From assembly GCA_023213395.1 (NCBI GenBank), contig CM041465.1, positions 41,795,741 through 41,859,740 on the forward strand: a stretch of 64,000 nt of DNA, written 5' to 3'. Origin of the DNA: Cycas panzhihuaensis (taxonomy: Eukaryota; Cycadophyta). Below, piece after piece: positions 47,366 through 59,560 of the stretch; position 1 is the first letter of the stretch, and each line of letters begins with the position of its first letter. Below the pieces are notes generated by a model. The model did no database searches. It was not told the DNA's origin and saw only the letters and a program-made list of their open reading frames with translations. The translations under genes and the position numbers were made by a program.

Positions 47366-49680
47366 TCCCTTTTGTGTATAGCATTACCCTCCATATATAG
47401 TTGCTCATGATGAATACATTTATCACAGTTGTGTGATCATTTGCATGCGCACCCACGTCCTTAATCTTTGTGCATTAAGCATGATAATTTTTTGCAACCT
47501 GTAGTGAATACACTGGTTATATTGCATTATGATTGCAGTTGCCTAGTGTGATTATATTACAAATATGCAACCATAATACATTCAGCCACTATTGGTTTTT
47601 AATATATATTTTCCTACCAATTTGTGATGTCGCTCATCAACTATTAATAGAGCTACCTGTCATGAGTATTCAGTGCATGATATTACAGTTGCTAGCTATT
47701 AAAATGCCATCATTATTCATGGCCATGTATTAAATGATATCGCTAGCATTTCCACAAGTGATCTATATTTTATTGTAGTTCTATATTTAACAACTATATG
47801 TTTATATATTTTTTTTTATATATAGTAAGTCATCAATATTGATAATGTTGCACAACGCATTTTTCCATTTCATAATGTCATCTTTTTTAAATCAAGCTCA
47901 CCATTGATATGTTTATTATATCAATCAACCTTTTTTCATAAAGTCATTTTATACTTTGATTTCATTTCAAAGTTAAATGATTTATTGAAGTCTTTAATCA
48001 CTTTGTTTATTCGTAAAGACCATTTTTGATATATTGGTACCTTTTTATATATACTCTGTCATTATTTGGTACCTTTATTTTTTATAAAAGTATATTTTTT
48101 AAAAAGGTGACTTAAATATATTTTTTTAAGGCTTCTAATGGTGATATATAAGGCAATATAGTGTGGTGATGAACTTTGAATGGTGAGGTATTTTATTATT
48201 CAGTGATGTGGTAATGTGGCATTTAATTGATCTCTTGCATGAGAGATTTGTTGAGGCAGTGTTATAAGGAGGTGATGATGGTGATTTGTGTTGAAGAGAG
48301 TGTGTTAAGAATGCTTTATTAATGGTAACATAATGTGATGTGAGGTGACATTTGAAGCTCTTTTACATGTCATTACATGAGAGAGCATTGGTGGTGAGAT
48401 GGGATGACATTGTGATCCTTGAGTGTGTGTTACATAGGGGAGTTTATGGGCAAAGTTGATGGAAATTTTATGGTGATGTGGTACTTGTTGCATGTGATTA
48501 CATGGTAAGTTTTAGGTATATATTATGCAGTTTTAAAGGCAAGAGTAAGGGAAAAATTAGGTGACTTTGATGGGCAGGTTGAGGGCGTGATGGGTAAGTT
48601 TGGGAGAAGTTTGAGTGAGATACCTTAATTATAACTTAATGCAAACTCTGTTACTATTTGAGTGTGGCATAGATCATTGCACAAAGTTCATATTTATGTG
48701 ATTATTTAGTGAAATAAGTATGTTCTTATTCATGGTATACATTCAAGTTCAGTTGCATCAGATGTATATGAGGTGATGAAGTTTAAAATTTGCTTATATG
48801 AATGGTTATTAGACTAATAATAGCATGAGGTTTATGACCTATTTTGATGTTGTTTCAACATGGGTGCATATCTAAATAAGTCTAATGTAGAACCAAGATA
48901 GTGTGCTTGATGAAATTTAAGTGTGAATCGAAAGGTCTAAGATGACATGCCTTAAAAATAGTTATGCCTTTTTCATGGTATGTACAGTTGGCCTATGAGG
49001 TTTCATTGCAAGTGAGTATCATGATGCATATAGTGAGGTTTAGTGCATGTTGTGGTTTGCCTCCCATGTTTTGATAGCAGAAACTATAGTGGATTGGTAT
49101 AGGTACCCCTATTGATACTATTCATGGCATATATTCCCCTCATGTTTTGTATTTGGACCAAGTTAAAAGCCTTCCATTTATTTCCTTTTTGATGCATTGG
49201 AGTGCATACATCTTAGATGGAGATTACAACATCAAGATTATAACTGTTTGAAGTATATCAATTGTTTAGCTTATAAAAGTGTGATATATAGGGGAAATAC
49301 ATTATAATTAATCTAGATGTTATGTTGAAGAGTTGTTGATATATCATGATAAGTATCATTTGGTTATAGGTTTTATCCTTCATTACTTAACTTTTCTGAG
49401 TCATTGTTCAGTAGGTGTAGAGGTTTGTTTGCCTAACATTGTGCTTGAGATAGAAGCAGGACCTAGTGATAGATTGATGAGGAGGAGCTATTAGATGATG
49501 ATACATAAATTATAGTCCTATGTTCCATTGACAGTTAAAGACCTACAGGATAATGGAAGATTTTGGATCAGCATGCCAATCAAGGCTTGAGATAAATACC
49601 AACATTCCAATGAGTACAAATTCATAATAGAGAACTATATTGAAGCAAAGAACCTGGTTAGTCTATAAGTTGGTAAGCTT
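46628..49680 (+). other. non-coding internal region of D
   Basis: No gag, protease or integrase motif found on either strand. The part 47870-48630 is rich in GTGATG/GTGGTGA-type words and the rest is AT-rich. A microsatellite lies inside. Confidence 0.6.
47309..47359 (+). repeat. (AT)n microsatellite
   Basis: About 25 uninterrupted AT units; any apparent Tyr-Ile repeat protein across it is an artefact. Confidence 0.95.
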
Positions 49681-49689
49681 ATTGCACAA

Positions 49690-49930
49690 GATGTCTAGTA
49701 GAAGAAGGATTAAAGTATGATGAGATATTTAGCACCAGACTCTATGTTTATTAGTCTGTTTGATCCTTACTTCAGTAACTTTAGATAGTTAGGTATCGTA
49801 TTATATCAATGTTCCTTAATGAAGACTTGAAGAGGAGATTCACATGGCTTAAGTGGCTCAACCTCTTAGTTTAGCGAAAGGAATATAGTTGAGTTGAATG
49901 AACAAGTGTCAGATACAAAGAGAGTTGTAT
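49690..49930 (+). pseudogene. faint Copia RT remnant (D)
   Basis: Plus strand: YINVPLNEDLKR and, in the next frame, EEIHMA followed by AQPLSLAKG resemble the V.FLNGDL.EEVYM.QP.GF block of Copia RT, preceded by a LLVCLILTSVTLDS-like segment. Short and frameshifted; supported mainly by its position before the polypurine tract. Confidence 0.5.
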
Positions 49931-50097
49931 GGTTACAGGTTTGTTGGAGTATTTCTAAAGAATTGAGCACATATAAAGCATAACACCATTACATCCAACT
50001 GATGATTGCTACATTGACATTTATATATATTGGGTTGGGTAAGGTTATCCTTGAGAGGGGATTTGTTCCCAATGATAATCCTTGTTGCCCCATATTT

Positions 50098-50111
50098 ACA
50101 TTAAGAGGGGA
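50098..50111 (+). other. polypurine tract of D
   Basis: ACATTAAGAGGGGA abuts the 3' LTR and is identical to the tract of C4. Confidence 0.88.
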
Positions 50112-50436
50112 TGTTAAAATATATGACCATACCACCTAATGTAAAGCGGGCCTCATATTTTTATACCTAATTATGTAGAGGAATATTCTCGCTTGTGGTG
50201 ACCTAATGGATGTAAATTGTAATTATATTTGGCACTTTAGATCTATAAATATAGATCAAAGTTTATCTTTGCAATATATCATTTTGTCATAATGTGAATT
50301 ATTATTCATTTATAGGTTTTCACCTGTAAGGGTTTCCCATGGTAATCAAGTATCACGTATGATCTGTTTCTACTTGTTATCTGCCTCATGTGAAAGATCT
50401 TGTTGACCTTATTTATTTTGGTTACATTTTCTAATA
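50112..50436 (+). repeat. 3' LTR of D
   Basis: 325 bp, same length as the 5' copy; end decayed from CTAACA to CTAATA. Confidence 0.93.
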
Positions 50437-50441
50437 GGAAA
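50437..50441 (+). repeat. target-site duplication of D, right
   Basis: GGAAA, identical to 46286-46290. Confidence 0.85.
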
Positions 50442-50718
50442 AACCACCTCCAAATACATGTGAAATATCATATTATTGAAAGATAATTAATAATTATTAT
50501 GATGATCCATTTATCCTTACAAGGAGGACTAGATAATCCAATTCCCCTCGTAATATATATTGCCTTTATATAGTTGTACTACCTCATTATTATCTAATAA
50601 TATTTTACTAATATATTAACTAATAAATTCATGTGTGAAAACCTTTTATATTAACTAATGACAACCCATCTACTAATTAAATATTACATCAACTTTTATG
50701 AAATTTAATATTCCAACA

Positions 50719-51449
50719 CTCATTATTAATGTTTAATTTATGAAACTCAAATATCTTCATCTTGATACTAGATCACCTGCTTATTATGTGTCTAGTCACC
50801 TGTATCACCTATAATATTGATCATAAAACTTATCTTTATTATTTACTCTTCTACAAATAAAGATTAGTATATCTTATGTTATTACCACATGTAAATTGTT
50901 ATCAAATATGACTTATAATTTATCATATTATATAAAGTCTTGATGGTAACTTCATATCTTTCACCTATACGCTATAAACTAAACTCATTAACCTTTTTAA
51001 TGAACCAAATTTACAAATGTCCATATAAATAATAACCATTTAGTAAAATGCATAGGTAAGCAGCTACTACAATCACTAGTTATATAAGAAGTATTTCTCA
51101 TACATGGTTCATCAACTTTATAAATTAAAAAATAACATAATATGGTTAAAAAACTATGCCATAGTAAGGGTAGCTTATGAATCTTCTCTCATATCTTATC
51201 CTGTGAGATATAGAAAACCTTAGGTGCTACCTCCATGAAATAATTCTATACAAGGTAACCCTTGTAACTTGCTTTGATAACTAAACCCTCATAAATAAAC
51301 TCTCAAACCAACTACATCTAGGAATAAGGCATACCACTTAGCCTATTAACTTCATTGTAATAAGGTAATATGTGTAATATATTCCACACCTCTTATCATA
51401 CATGATTATTAGATTTCTAACTAAAAACATGTATCAACTTTATTGGGTA
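50719..51449. other. AT-rich interval inside the L pair
   Basis: Between two L-family LTRs where an internal region would lie, but no coding motif is visible. Confidence 0.45.
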
Positions 51450-52117
51450 TGTGACAATAATATATAAGGAGGCTAAAATTTTGACTTATTTTCAATGTAG
51501 TTTTTCCCACCAACTTTCTTTAAGGGGATCTAAGGGAGGCAGCAACCCCCCTTGGCTGGGGAGGGGTGTAGGAAAGCACTAGAACCAAACCCCTCCCCCT
51601 CACCCCACCCCCTCCCCTCCCCCTCCATACCTCCCTCCAAACCCCCACCCCCTCATGCAAATGGGGGTTTAAGGGCAGTAGCCCCTAAAGTAAAATTTTA
51701 GGGTGCAAAACCTATCAAATAGTAAAAAGAATCAGGGTTGTTTATTAAAAAGGCCCTAGATCTGATAGCTGATATTTTGTATCTTATGACACTTTATGTA
51801 ACTTGAATTAGGTAATTTTATTGGTGGTTATGTTATTATTATTATGAGAACTCTGTGATGGTTGTAGTATAAATTTCCATTCTTAATCAATAAAGCTTGA
51901 TATCTTTCCTATGTGGATGTTTTCCTAGTAACCTACTAGGGTTTTACCAAGTTAAATCTGGTGTACTTGGTAATGATTATGTTTTTCTTATGTATGTCAT
52001 AAATGATCTTTGGTTTATGTACTTGCATTTGATTATAGCTTTGAATCTTATTCTTGTTAGAAAATAGAATAGATCTTGGTGGCAAATTTGATTATTTAGA
52101 ACCAGGCTTTCTCAACA
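51450..52117 (+). repeat. solo LTR of the C1 family
   Basis: It matches the C1 LTR in opposite orientation along its length: AGGAGGCTAAAATTTTGA near the start, the C-run block, AATCAATAAAGC, GGATGTTTTCCTAG and CTCAACA at the end. It is 668 bp against 662-670 for C1. No PBS follows and no polypurine tract precedes. No target duplication is evident at the chosen ends. Confidence 0.85.
51589..51653 (+). repeat. C-run block of the solo LTR
   Basis: Many CCCC/CCCCC runs separated by T or A; guanine-run rich on the minus strand, able in principle to form G-quadruplexes. The equivalent G-run in C1 is at 5636-5656. Confidence 0.9.
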
Positions 52118-53940
52118 AGCTTGATCCCTTAATGCTTAATTTTGGTTTTATAGATAACTCATAACTATTATTACTAATTAATCAATGAATTAAATTTATT
52201 ATACATCTCCACATTTTATCTTAATTAAAAAACTCTATAAATTAATAACTTCTCTCAAATAATAATCTTTCAATAATCAAGTGATATTCTTTTATCTTTC
52301 ATTCATTCAACCAAATAAATAGGTGATCATTGTATGCTTCAAGTTAGGTAATTATTCATCAACTCTATATCCTTTATTTAAGTAGTACATAATACCATAT
52401 AAAATATATTAAATTCATTTGAGAGATTTCATTATCATAATGTACAACATGTATTTGTCTATTATCCATTATTAAATAGGTTCTCATTACTTTACATCTT
52501 AAATTATATGCCTTAAATAAGTATAAATAAGCCTTAATATATCTCTTTTTATCAATGTTCAACTAAAAGTATGTTTAAACTTATCATCATATATTTATTT
52601 ATATTATTGTATATCTAAGATCTTTTAAAATCATAAAAATTTGTCAAAATATAACTCAAATTGCTTTAAGAATATACTTTTTTACTATGCCAAAATTTAT
52701 TTATCAAATTTTACTAGTTAAAATCTCTATGATGTAATATATAAACTATGGATTATCACCACTCATTTCATCCATCTCTTAGTCTCCTTTCTAGTGGTTT
52801 ATATGATACTCAAATCTAAACTCATATGAAAAGGTTATACTTAAAATAATATTATCATGTCATAAAAAATGCATTAAGGTAATAATAGTACTTATTACTA
52901 AAATATTTATAACTTGTTATTTTAACATCTAATTAATTTTAAACCACTTTTGATCAATAATTAGACTTTAATATATACTTATTCTAAACATATTTAAGGT
53001 TAGTTAGATACCTATAGCCAAAGTTATGTCTATGTAAAGTTATAATAGTAGATTTTTTATACTGTAGATAGTAGTGGATAATAGGCCAATATTGAAATCC
53101 TTATAACTTTCATAATTTTGCTCTAAACCTATAGGGTAAATATTTGAAATTTATGGAACAACTATGCTCATCTTAAATATATGGTCTCTTTTCCCAAATT
53201 TAGTCATTTACACCTCCAAAATCATAAATCTTTAATAAAACACTCATTACTTCATATCTATTTTAAACCTCTTTAAATACTCATAACATGCAACTTAAGA
53301 TAAAAATACCTCATATTATTGGTTTATTTTGGTGCCAAGACACCCTTTAAATGGGCTTAAATATGATCTTCTTTATCGTATTCCATCTCAACACTATATA
53401 TGATTGATGTTTGTTTTACTCATACTAATGGAGTATTAACTCTTAATCTCACTCTTATAAGGTGATTAATCCTACTTAGGTAATCATAACTCATTGATGA
53501 ACTTTATAAATCTACATGTCTTAAGAATATGGCTACCCACATCATAACTAATATCCATAAGTAACCTAATAAATAAATATTACTATTAGTTTGAGTGCTT
53601 AGCTCTTCAACTTCATCTATAACTCTTATTATTTAACTCTTTATCATAGCCTTGTATGTAGTCACCAGCTTTTATATTATATTGATTTGATATTGGCTCA
53701 ATGTTAGCTTTTTACAAACTCATACTAATACATATAATGCATGCATAGATCCTCCTTAGATGATAAATATTATCACTATGTATATGTGGTATTCAACCTA
53801 CTTTGTCATGCCTCTATTATACTACTTTAATATGACATATTCTCAAGACCTTTGCCTTAACTTTCTAATAAGTCTTCTTAAGATATCTTCACTTATGTTC
53901 TAATACTTTATTAAAACTTACAAAATTATTTATATTGAAA
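52118..53940. other. anonymous AT-rich interval inside the L pair
   Basis: No coding or structural feature recognised. Confidence 0.45.
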
Positions 53941-53951
53941 CTTTGATATGA
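53941..53951 (-). other. PBS-like sequence beside L LTR copy 2
   Basis: Minus strand TCATATCAAAG directly after the LTR end; two changes from TGGTATCAAAG. Confidence 0.45.
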
Positions 53952-54443
53952 TGTTAAAATTCTTGAATAATTTATCATACCATGTTGACATTATGATAAT
54001 CACTAATATAATCAAGTAGGTAAATAAATATAATCATATGATTAATAAATAATATAATGAACATAATAAATGAATAAAAATAAGGAAGATAAGATAAGGG
54101 AAAAGAGTTAATTAGGATATCATATATGTGATACTATGTTTAATATGGGAAACCTATAAATAGAAAAAATTACCTCTAAGTATATATGAGATCTCATATT
54201 AATAAAAGATAACCACAAATCCTCATGATGAGTCATCTAGCCTTATAACGAGGACTATGTGATCTAAGTTACATTATAATATACATTGTTCTTATATAGT
54301 TTTATGACTTCATAATCATTTAATAATATTCACTGATACATCGACCAATAAAATTATGTGTGTGAATCTTTCACATCAACTAATGATGACTTACCTACTA
54401 ATTAAACATTACATTAGCTTTTGTAAAATTTAGTATTCTAAAA
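53952..54443 (-). repeat. LTR of family L, copy 2
   Basis: 492 bp aligning with copy 1 once D is removed. Shared phrases include AATCAAGTAGGTAAATAAAT and GTTTAATATGG. The 54443 end has lost the CA. Confidence 0.8.
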
Positions 54444-55060
54444 ATACTAAAGTTGAATATCATGTTGTCTAGTAAGTGTCCTTTATAAGTTCTTTCATAT
54501 TCATATAATAAAGGATATATAGTAGGGAGAAATTACCTTTATATAATGAGCATGCATTTTCATAAGATATATACTAAAGGCATATTTCACCAAATAGACA
54601 TCAAAAACATAAGTAAATGGTTATGAACTAAGTTTATAGATTGTGGGAAGAGCATATATATGTCAAATTAATTTAGCTCACCTATTACTATATTAACATT
54701 GGTGAAAAATCTAAAAATAGATGGAATTTATGATATTAACAATGGAAGATATATAATAAGGTAATGGTTCATGGTGTAATTCTAATTTTGTGGCAATCAT
54801 AAAATTAATTACTAAACTAGCCTTCTATGACATAACTTACCTTAGGTTCAAAGAGTCTCTATTTAAATATTCAACTCTTTTAATTATATCATCTTCCCTT
54901 TAAAGTGTACAAAAATTAGAGAGATTAAAAATAAAAAGGAATTTTAGATCCTATAATATTTTTAGAAAAGTGAACTTTTTTTCAAAGATTATTTTAAAAG
55001 AATTAGGTGTTTTGATGTATTATGATTTATGAGTTAAGATGTATTATGTAGATTAATATC
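54444..55060. other. anonymous AT-rich sequence
   Basis: No recognised feature. Confidence 0.45.
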
Positions 55061-55067
55061 AAATATT

Positions 55068-55200
55068 ATGTCAATAATAGTGATGAATATGCTAGCAGTC
55101 TATAATATGTTATTGGGAAGAGAATGGGCCCATGAGATAAGGGCATCCACCAATATTTGTTGGAATAATGCCCCTTGTGAAGTGGTATGCAAGCCACCAA
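55068..55200 (+). pseudogene. gypsy protease carboxyl-terminal scrap
   Basis: One frame reads VYNMLLGREWAHEIRAST, matching the end of gypsy retropepsin (YN.LLGREW.HE.GAVPST). The frame stays open to 55277 without more family motifs. No neighbouring gag or RT is visible, so this is an isolated fragment, perhaps captured in an LTR. Confidence 0.55.
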
Positions 55201-55481
55201 AGCTTATCTCAGGCCCTCAAATGACTACCTTGGGCCACCAAGTTCTGACTCATAGCCACCATCCACTAACCAGGTAAGTAGTATGTATTATTTTATTTAT
55301 TTTTTTATTATTTATTACTAATGTCAAGTTGAGGTGATCCCCTAACTCCCCAAACTATATATTTAACAGGAGTACCTCCCTAGTGTTTTTTCAACACTGC
55401 CTTCCTTCTATGGAGATTATTTACTTTCTTTAGCAATGGATCAAGCTTTGTAATCTACTTGCTTTTCCCTCATCACCAACA
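55201..55481 (+). repeat. probable LTR end upstream of PBS
   Basis: Sequence ending CACCAACA at 55481, directly followed by a PBS-like site, as an LTR U5 would be. The LTR start and its partner are not identified. Confidence 0.35.
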
Positions 55482-55496
55482 TTTAGTATCAGAGCC
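55482..55496 (+). other. PBS-like site (initiator tRNA-Met)
   Basis: TTTAGTATCAGAGCC; matches TGGTATCAGAGCC apart from decayed first bases. Confidence 0.5.
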
Positions 55497-57989
55497 TGCC
55501 AAGTTGATGCTACAATACTTTGTTCACTATTATTACATTAAAACTATTGTATTTTATATTAAAACTTACCATATCATTAATGCATCTTCATATTTCATGA
55601 TTTAATTATGTATACATCTATATTATTGTGTTTAATCTTTGTATCTATGTGTGTGCTCCTCCATTTGGCATCTTGCAAGCTACTATAAGTGTTATATAGC
55701 CCCATAAGATCTCTTGTTCAACCCTCTGTGGCTTTGTACAACCTCGTATGGCACCTCCAGCATTGTTGCATGTTGTTTCTTAGTCATTCTAGCCTTTGCA
55801 TGGACCTGCATCTCTCAATTGAATCTCTGGCCTTTATGAATACTCTACATGCCTCTATAGGACCCTGCATCCCTCCATCAACTATGTAAGCCTCTTGCAT
55901 TTGTTTCCCTTTATTTTGTGAGGCTTGTTTGAGCTTCTTCTTACTTCATGAGAGTTGGGTGAGTCTCATGGCTCCCTACATGGCTACTCTATTGTTTGGA
56001 CTTCTCTCTCTATCGTTTGCCCTCTATGTGATGTACAGATTTTTTTTTATCTCTGAAGATCCTTGAGTAGCAGAGAAGATCACTAAAATCCTTTTGATCT
56101 AAGTTACTTGATCTACTTCTCTAATCTCTATTTTTTCAAACTAGAGATCATTCTTTATTTGAAGTCATTATTGCTCTCTCCTCCATTGATGAAATCGACA
56201 CATATATATATTCATTTCATCTGTCTCTAAGTTATTTAGACTGCAGAGAAGATAGATCTTGATTTCATCAACTCATTTACAAGAAATCCTCTCTGGATCA
56301 CTAGTATATTTGTTGAATCATGTAAAACCATATCGCCTGATTAAATTTCAATTATTTTTATTGATTTATTTTATATTTTTCTAAAGTTTAAGTTAAATTT
56401 GATATTATTTGAGATTCAAGCATGTAACTTTATGTTAGCCACTCTCTGGCCTTAGCCCCTAGTTCTATTTAGTCTATACAACCTCTCTTTAGGTAGATTC
56501 TAAATAATAATAAGATATATTTTATAAATTTTGATTATTCAAAAACTATATTTCACATTCTATAATCTCTTAAGTCTAGAGCCCCCTTTGGGCCTTAGTG
56601 GGTGATCATATTAACCCCCAAGTGACTAGACCATATTGATTAAAAGGGCTTAGCCTCTCTTCATCTATGTTCTGATTCCTAAAAGAGGTCCTTGTGTTGT
56701 TTCTTTAATATCTTGAGTTCTAAAACTCTATTTTCTAAATGATTGGATTCGTCAGAAAGTTTTTTTGATGCTCCACATTTTGTAATAGTTTTCATTGTGA
56801 TGTAATACTATTTTATAGATCTTTAAAGCTATTAAAATTGGGGCTCTGATTTAGTCCTGGTTAGATAAATTTTCTGATATTTTGAGCAAATTTTTACACT
56901 CTAACTAAATATGCTTGTTTAATATATAGGTACTAATTAATTATTAATAATATTTAATTATATTTAGAGGCTTACAATTATTTTTATAACCTTTTAGCCT
57001 CATTTTGGCTTCTTGAGAATCAGGAGCCCTATTTGGGATTAAAGCATCAAACGGGCACTATCTATCATTGTCATTCTCTTTCTTTAGCATATAAATCTAA
57101 ATCTAAAAGATTTCTTAAGGTATATTCTAGTTATTTAAAGTTTTTTTTTTTTATCTACTTAAATACTTCAAGTTGCACTTAGATTGCATGTGACTCTAGA
57201 AAGGAGCATTCTTTCATTTCATTCCCATTTATCAAAGAAATATTTGCTAGAAAATTTATATATCTCAAGCTTCTTGATTCATTAGTTAAAGGAATATTTC
57301 ATTTACTTTAAAGCCATTATATTTTGAAAGCTTGATAAGTGTATTACAATGCATAGCTACAAGTTATTTTTTGGCTCTCTAAGCCTTTTTAAAGCATACT
57401 TCATTGAAGCATCTCATTACATCTTTACTTGCTTACTTCATAGATCTTCATTTTAAAGATTCATATATTTATTATTACTTGAAAAGATTATAGTTTGAAT
57501 ATTGAACTTTATTTTTTAAAAGTTTACATGCCTTGCATTCTTTAATGAACCTTTTAGCTATACTTGATTTAAAGGCATTTGACATTAAAATTTTTCATTT
57601 CTTTAGTTTATTTTTTTGGCTCCTTATTGATCAATTGAATCTTTTAGAAAACGTGCATATAGTTTCTTTCAAAAGAAAGTTGTTTACTTTATTTTTCAAA
57701 GGAGCATTTATCATTTTTCAATTTGAAAGATAATCAACTACATATTTTCATTCATTCAATATTTATTTTGCTTCATTATTAAGAAGAAATATTTTTATCT
57801 TATTCCTTATTGCTATCTTATTTTTTAATAATGAAATTCATTCAAAAGCATCATTTATTATTTTTCATTTAAAAAGTATTAGTCTTGCTTATTGTTAAAG
57901 TTTCTTTCAATTTTTTATTTTAAAAGGAATCATTTCTTGATTGAACAAGGTTGCATTAACATTTATCTATCTCATATTAAAAAAGATAA
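55497..57989. other. anonymous, T-rich in the right half
   Basis: May be the internal region of the element whose PBS lies at 55482, but no gag or pol motif is seen. Right half (57100-57960) is strongly T-rich and resembles the reverse complement of 63450-64000 in composition. Confidence 0.4.
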
Positions 57990-58265
57990 TTGCCTAAATT
58001 AACCTCCTTATTTCTAGCCTTGCAAGGGGAATGGTTGGGACCCCTGAGGTTACCACCATACACACACCTTTGGCCTACTCATATTAGATGATGAATGTCA
58101 CTGGCTATTAGGTGTATTAAGTGGTAGGCTAAGGTGAGAAACCTATCTGATTCTAGAGTTTGGAGACCAAGGCTAGACCTAGAGAGGATGAGTGCCTTGG
58201 TTGTAAAGCCATCACCGCTAGATCTATTATTAGGCATAAGATCAGTGCAAGTAGATAAATAAGTC
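57990..58265 (+). repeat. inverted repeat flanking C5, left copy
   Basis: Aligns with the reverse complement of 63120-63440: shared phrases GGGACCCCT, TTGGAGACCAAGGCTAGACC, GTGGTAGGCT and CTTGGTT. Not part of Copia; family unknown. Short open frames in both copies (58267-58079 and 63302-63114, minus) are not homologous to any protein I recognise. Confidence 0.78.
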
Positions 58266-58377
58266 AAAGAGGTCTAACACCTTCTTTGTGTTGGAAGCAA
58301 GGTGTAGAGTGGAAGATTACATTAGTAAGTGCATAGTTGGAAAGAGAAAATTAAACTTCCAAATAATATGTTGGTAG

Positions 58378-58639
58378 TGTTAAAAAACACCAGGGAGGTA
58401 TTCCCACCTCATTTATAAGCAGGTTTGGGGAGGCGGTAAGTATCTCAACCTGACACAATAAAAATTCAAAATAATATTATTAAGAAATAATTAAATGCAT
58501 ACCTCAATATAGATGCTTTAGCTCTTTTGACAACTAATGGCCACTACTAGGTGGCCCGAGGTATCCTAGGGAGGCCCAAGGTGGCTTTGAAGGGCCCTAA
58601 GTACACATTAATATAGGAACATCGGGTATTATCCCAACA
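58378..58639 (-). repeat. 3' LTR of C5
   Basis: Minus-strand start TGTTGGGATAAT at 58639 after a polypurine tract; a TGTTAAAAA start on the plus strand at 58378 gives 262 bp. The outer end is inferred, as the sister LTR is missing. Confidence 0.65.
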
Positions 58640-58652
58640 TTCTCCCCCATAA
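58640..58652 (-). other. polypurine tract of C5
   Basis: Minus strand TTATGGGGGAGAA abuts TGTTGGG. Confidence 0.85.
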
Positions 58653-59560
58653 TGACCAATGTAAATAACTCATAGTTTGTCTCTAAATTTTTAAAATTTG
58701 ACTTTTCCCAATGCTTTTATAAAGATATCTATCACTTGGTCTTTGGTATTATAATATGCTAATTTAATCTCTTTTGCTTACACTAACTCTCAAATGAAGT
58801 GATGTTGTATCTTAATATGTTTTGTTCTGCCATGGTAAACTAGGTTCTTTTCCATCTGTATTATACGTTGATTGTCACACCAAATTTTTGTGGGGCCTTT
58901 ATGTTTTAGCTAAAACTCTTGGAGTAGTCTTATTAACTATACTATTTTGCATGTGTTAGCAACTGCTACTCTATACTCTACTTCAACTGTAGATAGGGAA
59001 ACTATATTTTATTTCTTATTGCTCCATACTATAGCTATTGATCCCATATATAACTTGAAGTTGATTTTTTGTCATCGATGTCGCCTGCCTAATTTGAATC
59101 TGTATAACCTATTAATCAAAATTTTGATGAAGCTTTATAATATAACCCATATAGTAAAGTTCCTTTGAGGTAATGAAGAATTATTTTAGCTACTTATTAA
59201 TGAGTAGTCTTCAGATTTTGAATGAATCTAGATACAACACTAACTAAATGTGTTATATTAGGTCGAGTGGATGTCAAATAGATTAAGCTATTGATTAGTT
59301 ATCTATAGAGTGTAGGATTAATTAGTGTAGAATCATTTGATTTAAAGAGCTTAATTCTTGTTTCTGCTAGAGTTAACAAAGATTTACAGTCAAGCATCCT
59401 AAACTTTTATAATAGATCCAAGGTATATTTTCATTGGGAGATAAAGATTTCATTCTTATATTTCCATACTTCTAAGCCTAGGAAGTAATGCATTAGTCCC
59501 AAATCCATCATTTCAAACACTTTATGCATAGCATCTTTAAAGTGTCACAACAGATTAGAG
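58653..59560 (-). pseudogene. Copia RNase H remnant (C5)
   Basis: Minus strand: connection and RNase H with stops. Readable parts include the SSTVE-type motif of the EAEY region near 58960-58990 and GRTKHI-type, HHF residues near 58800-58830 in shifted frames. Confidence 0.82.

Larger units (their letters stand above)
46291..50436 (+). mobile_element. LTR retrotransposon D, internally deleted, Copia-type
   Basis: 4146 bp with 325-bp LTRs, PBS, polypurine tract and a perfect 5-bp target duplication. The internal 3.5 kb is mostly non-coding; only a faint Copia RT segment is readable near 49690-49930. It is a non-autonomous or heavily deleted derivative that needed proteins from a partner. By eye the two LTRs differ at roughly 37 of 325 positions, about 11%, so the insertion is old. 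Confidence 0.92.
46075..50718 (-). repeat. LTR of family L, copy 1, interrupted by D
   Basis: Left part 46075-46290 and right part 50442-50718 together make 493 bp and align in order with 53952-54443 (492 bp). Minus-strand start is TGTTGGAATATT and end TTGTAACA. The interruption is exactly element D plus its target duplication. Confidence 0.82.

Noticed and set aside
47170-47394. Open frame with a long Tyr-Ile repeat
   Set aside because: It is the translation of an AT microsatellite inside element D, not a protein.
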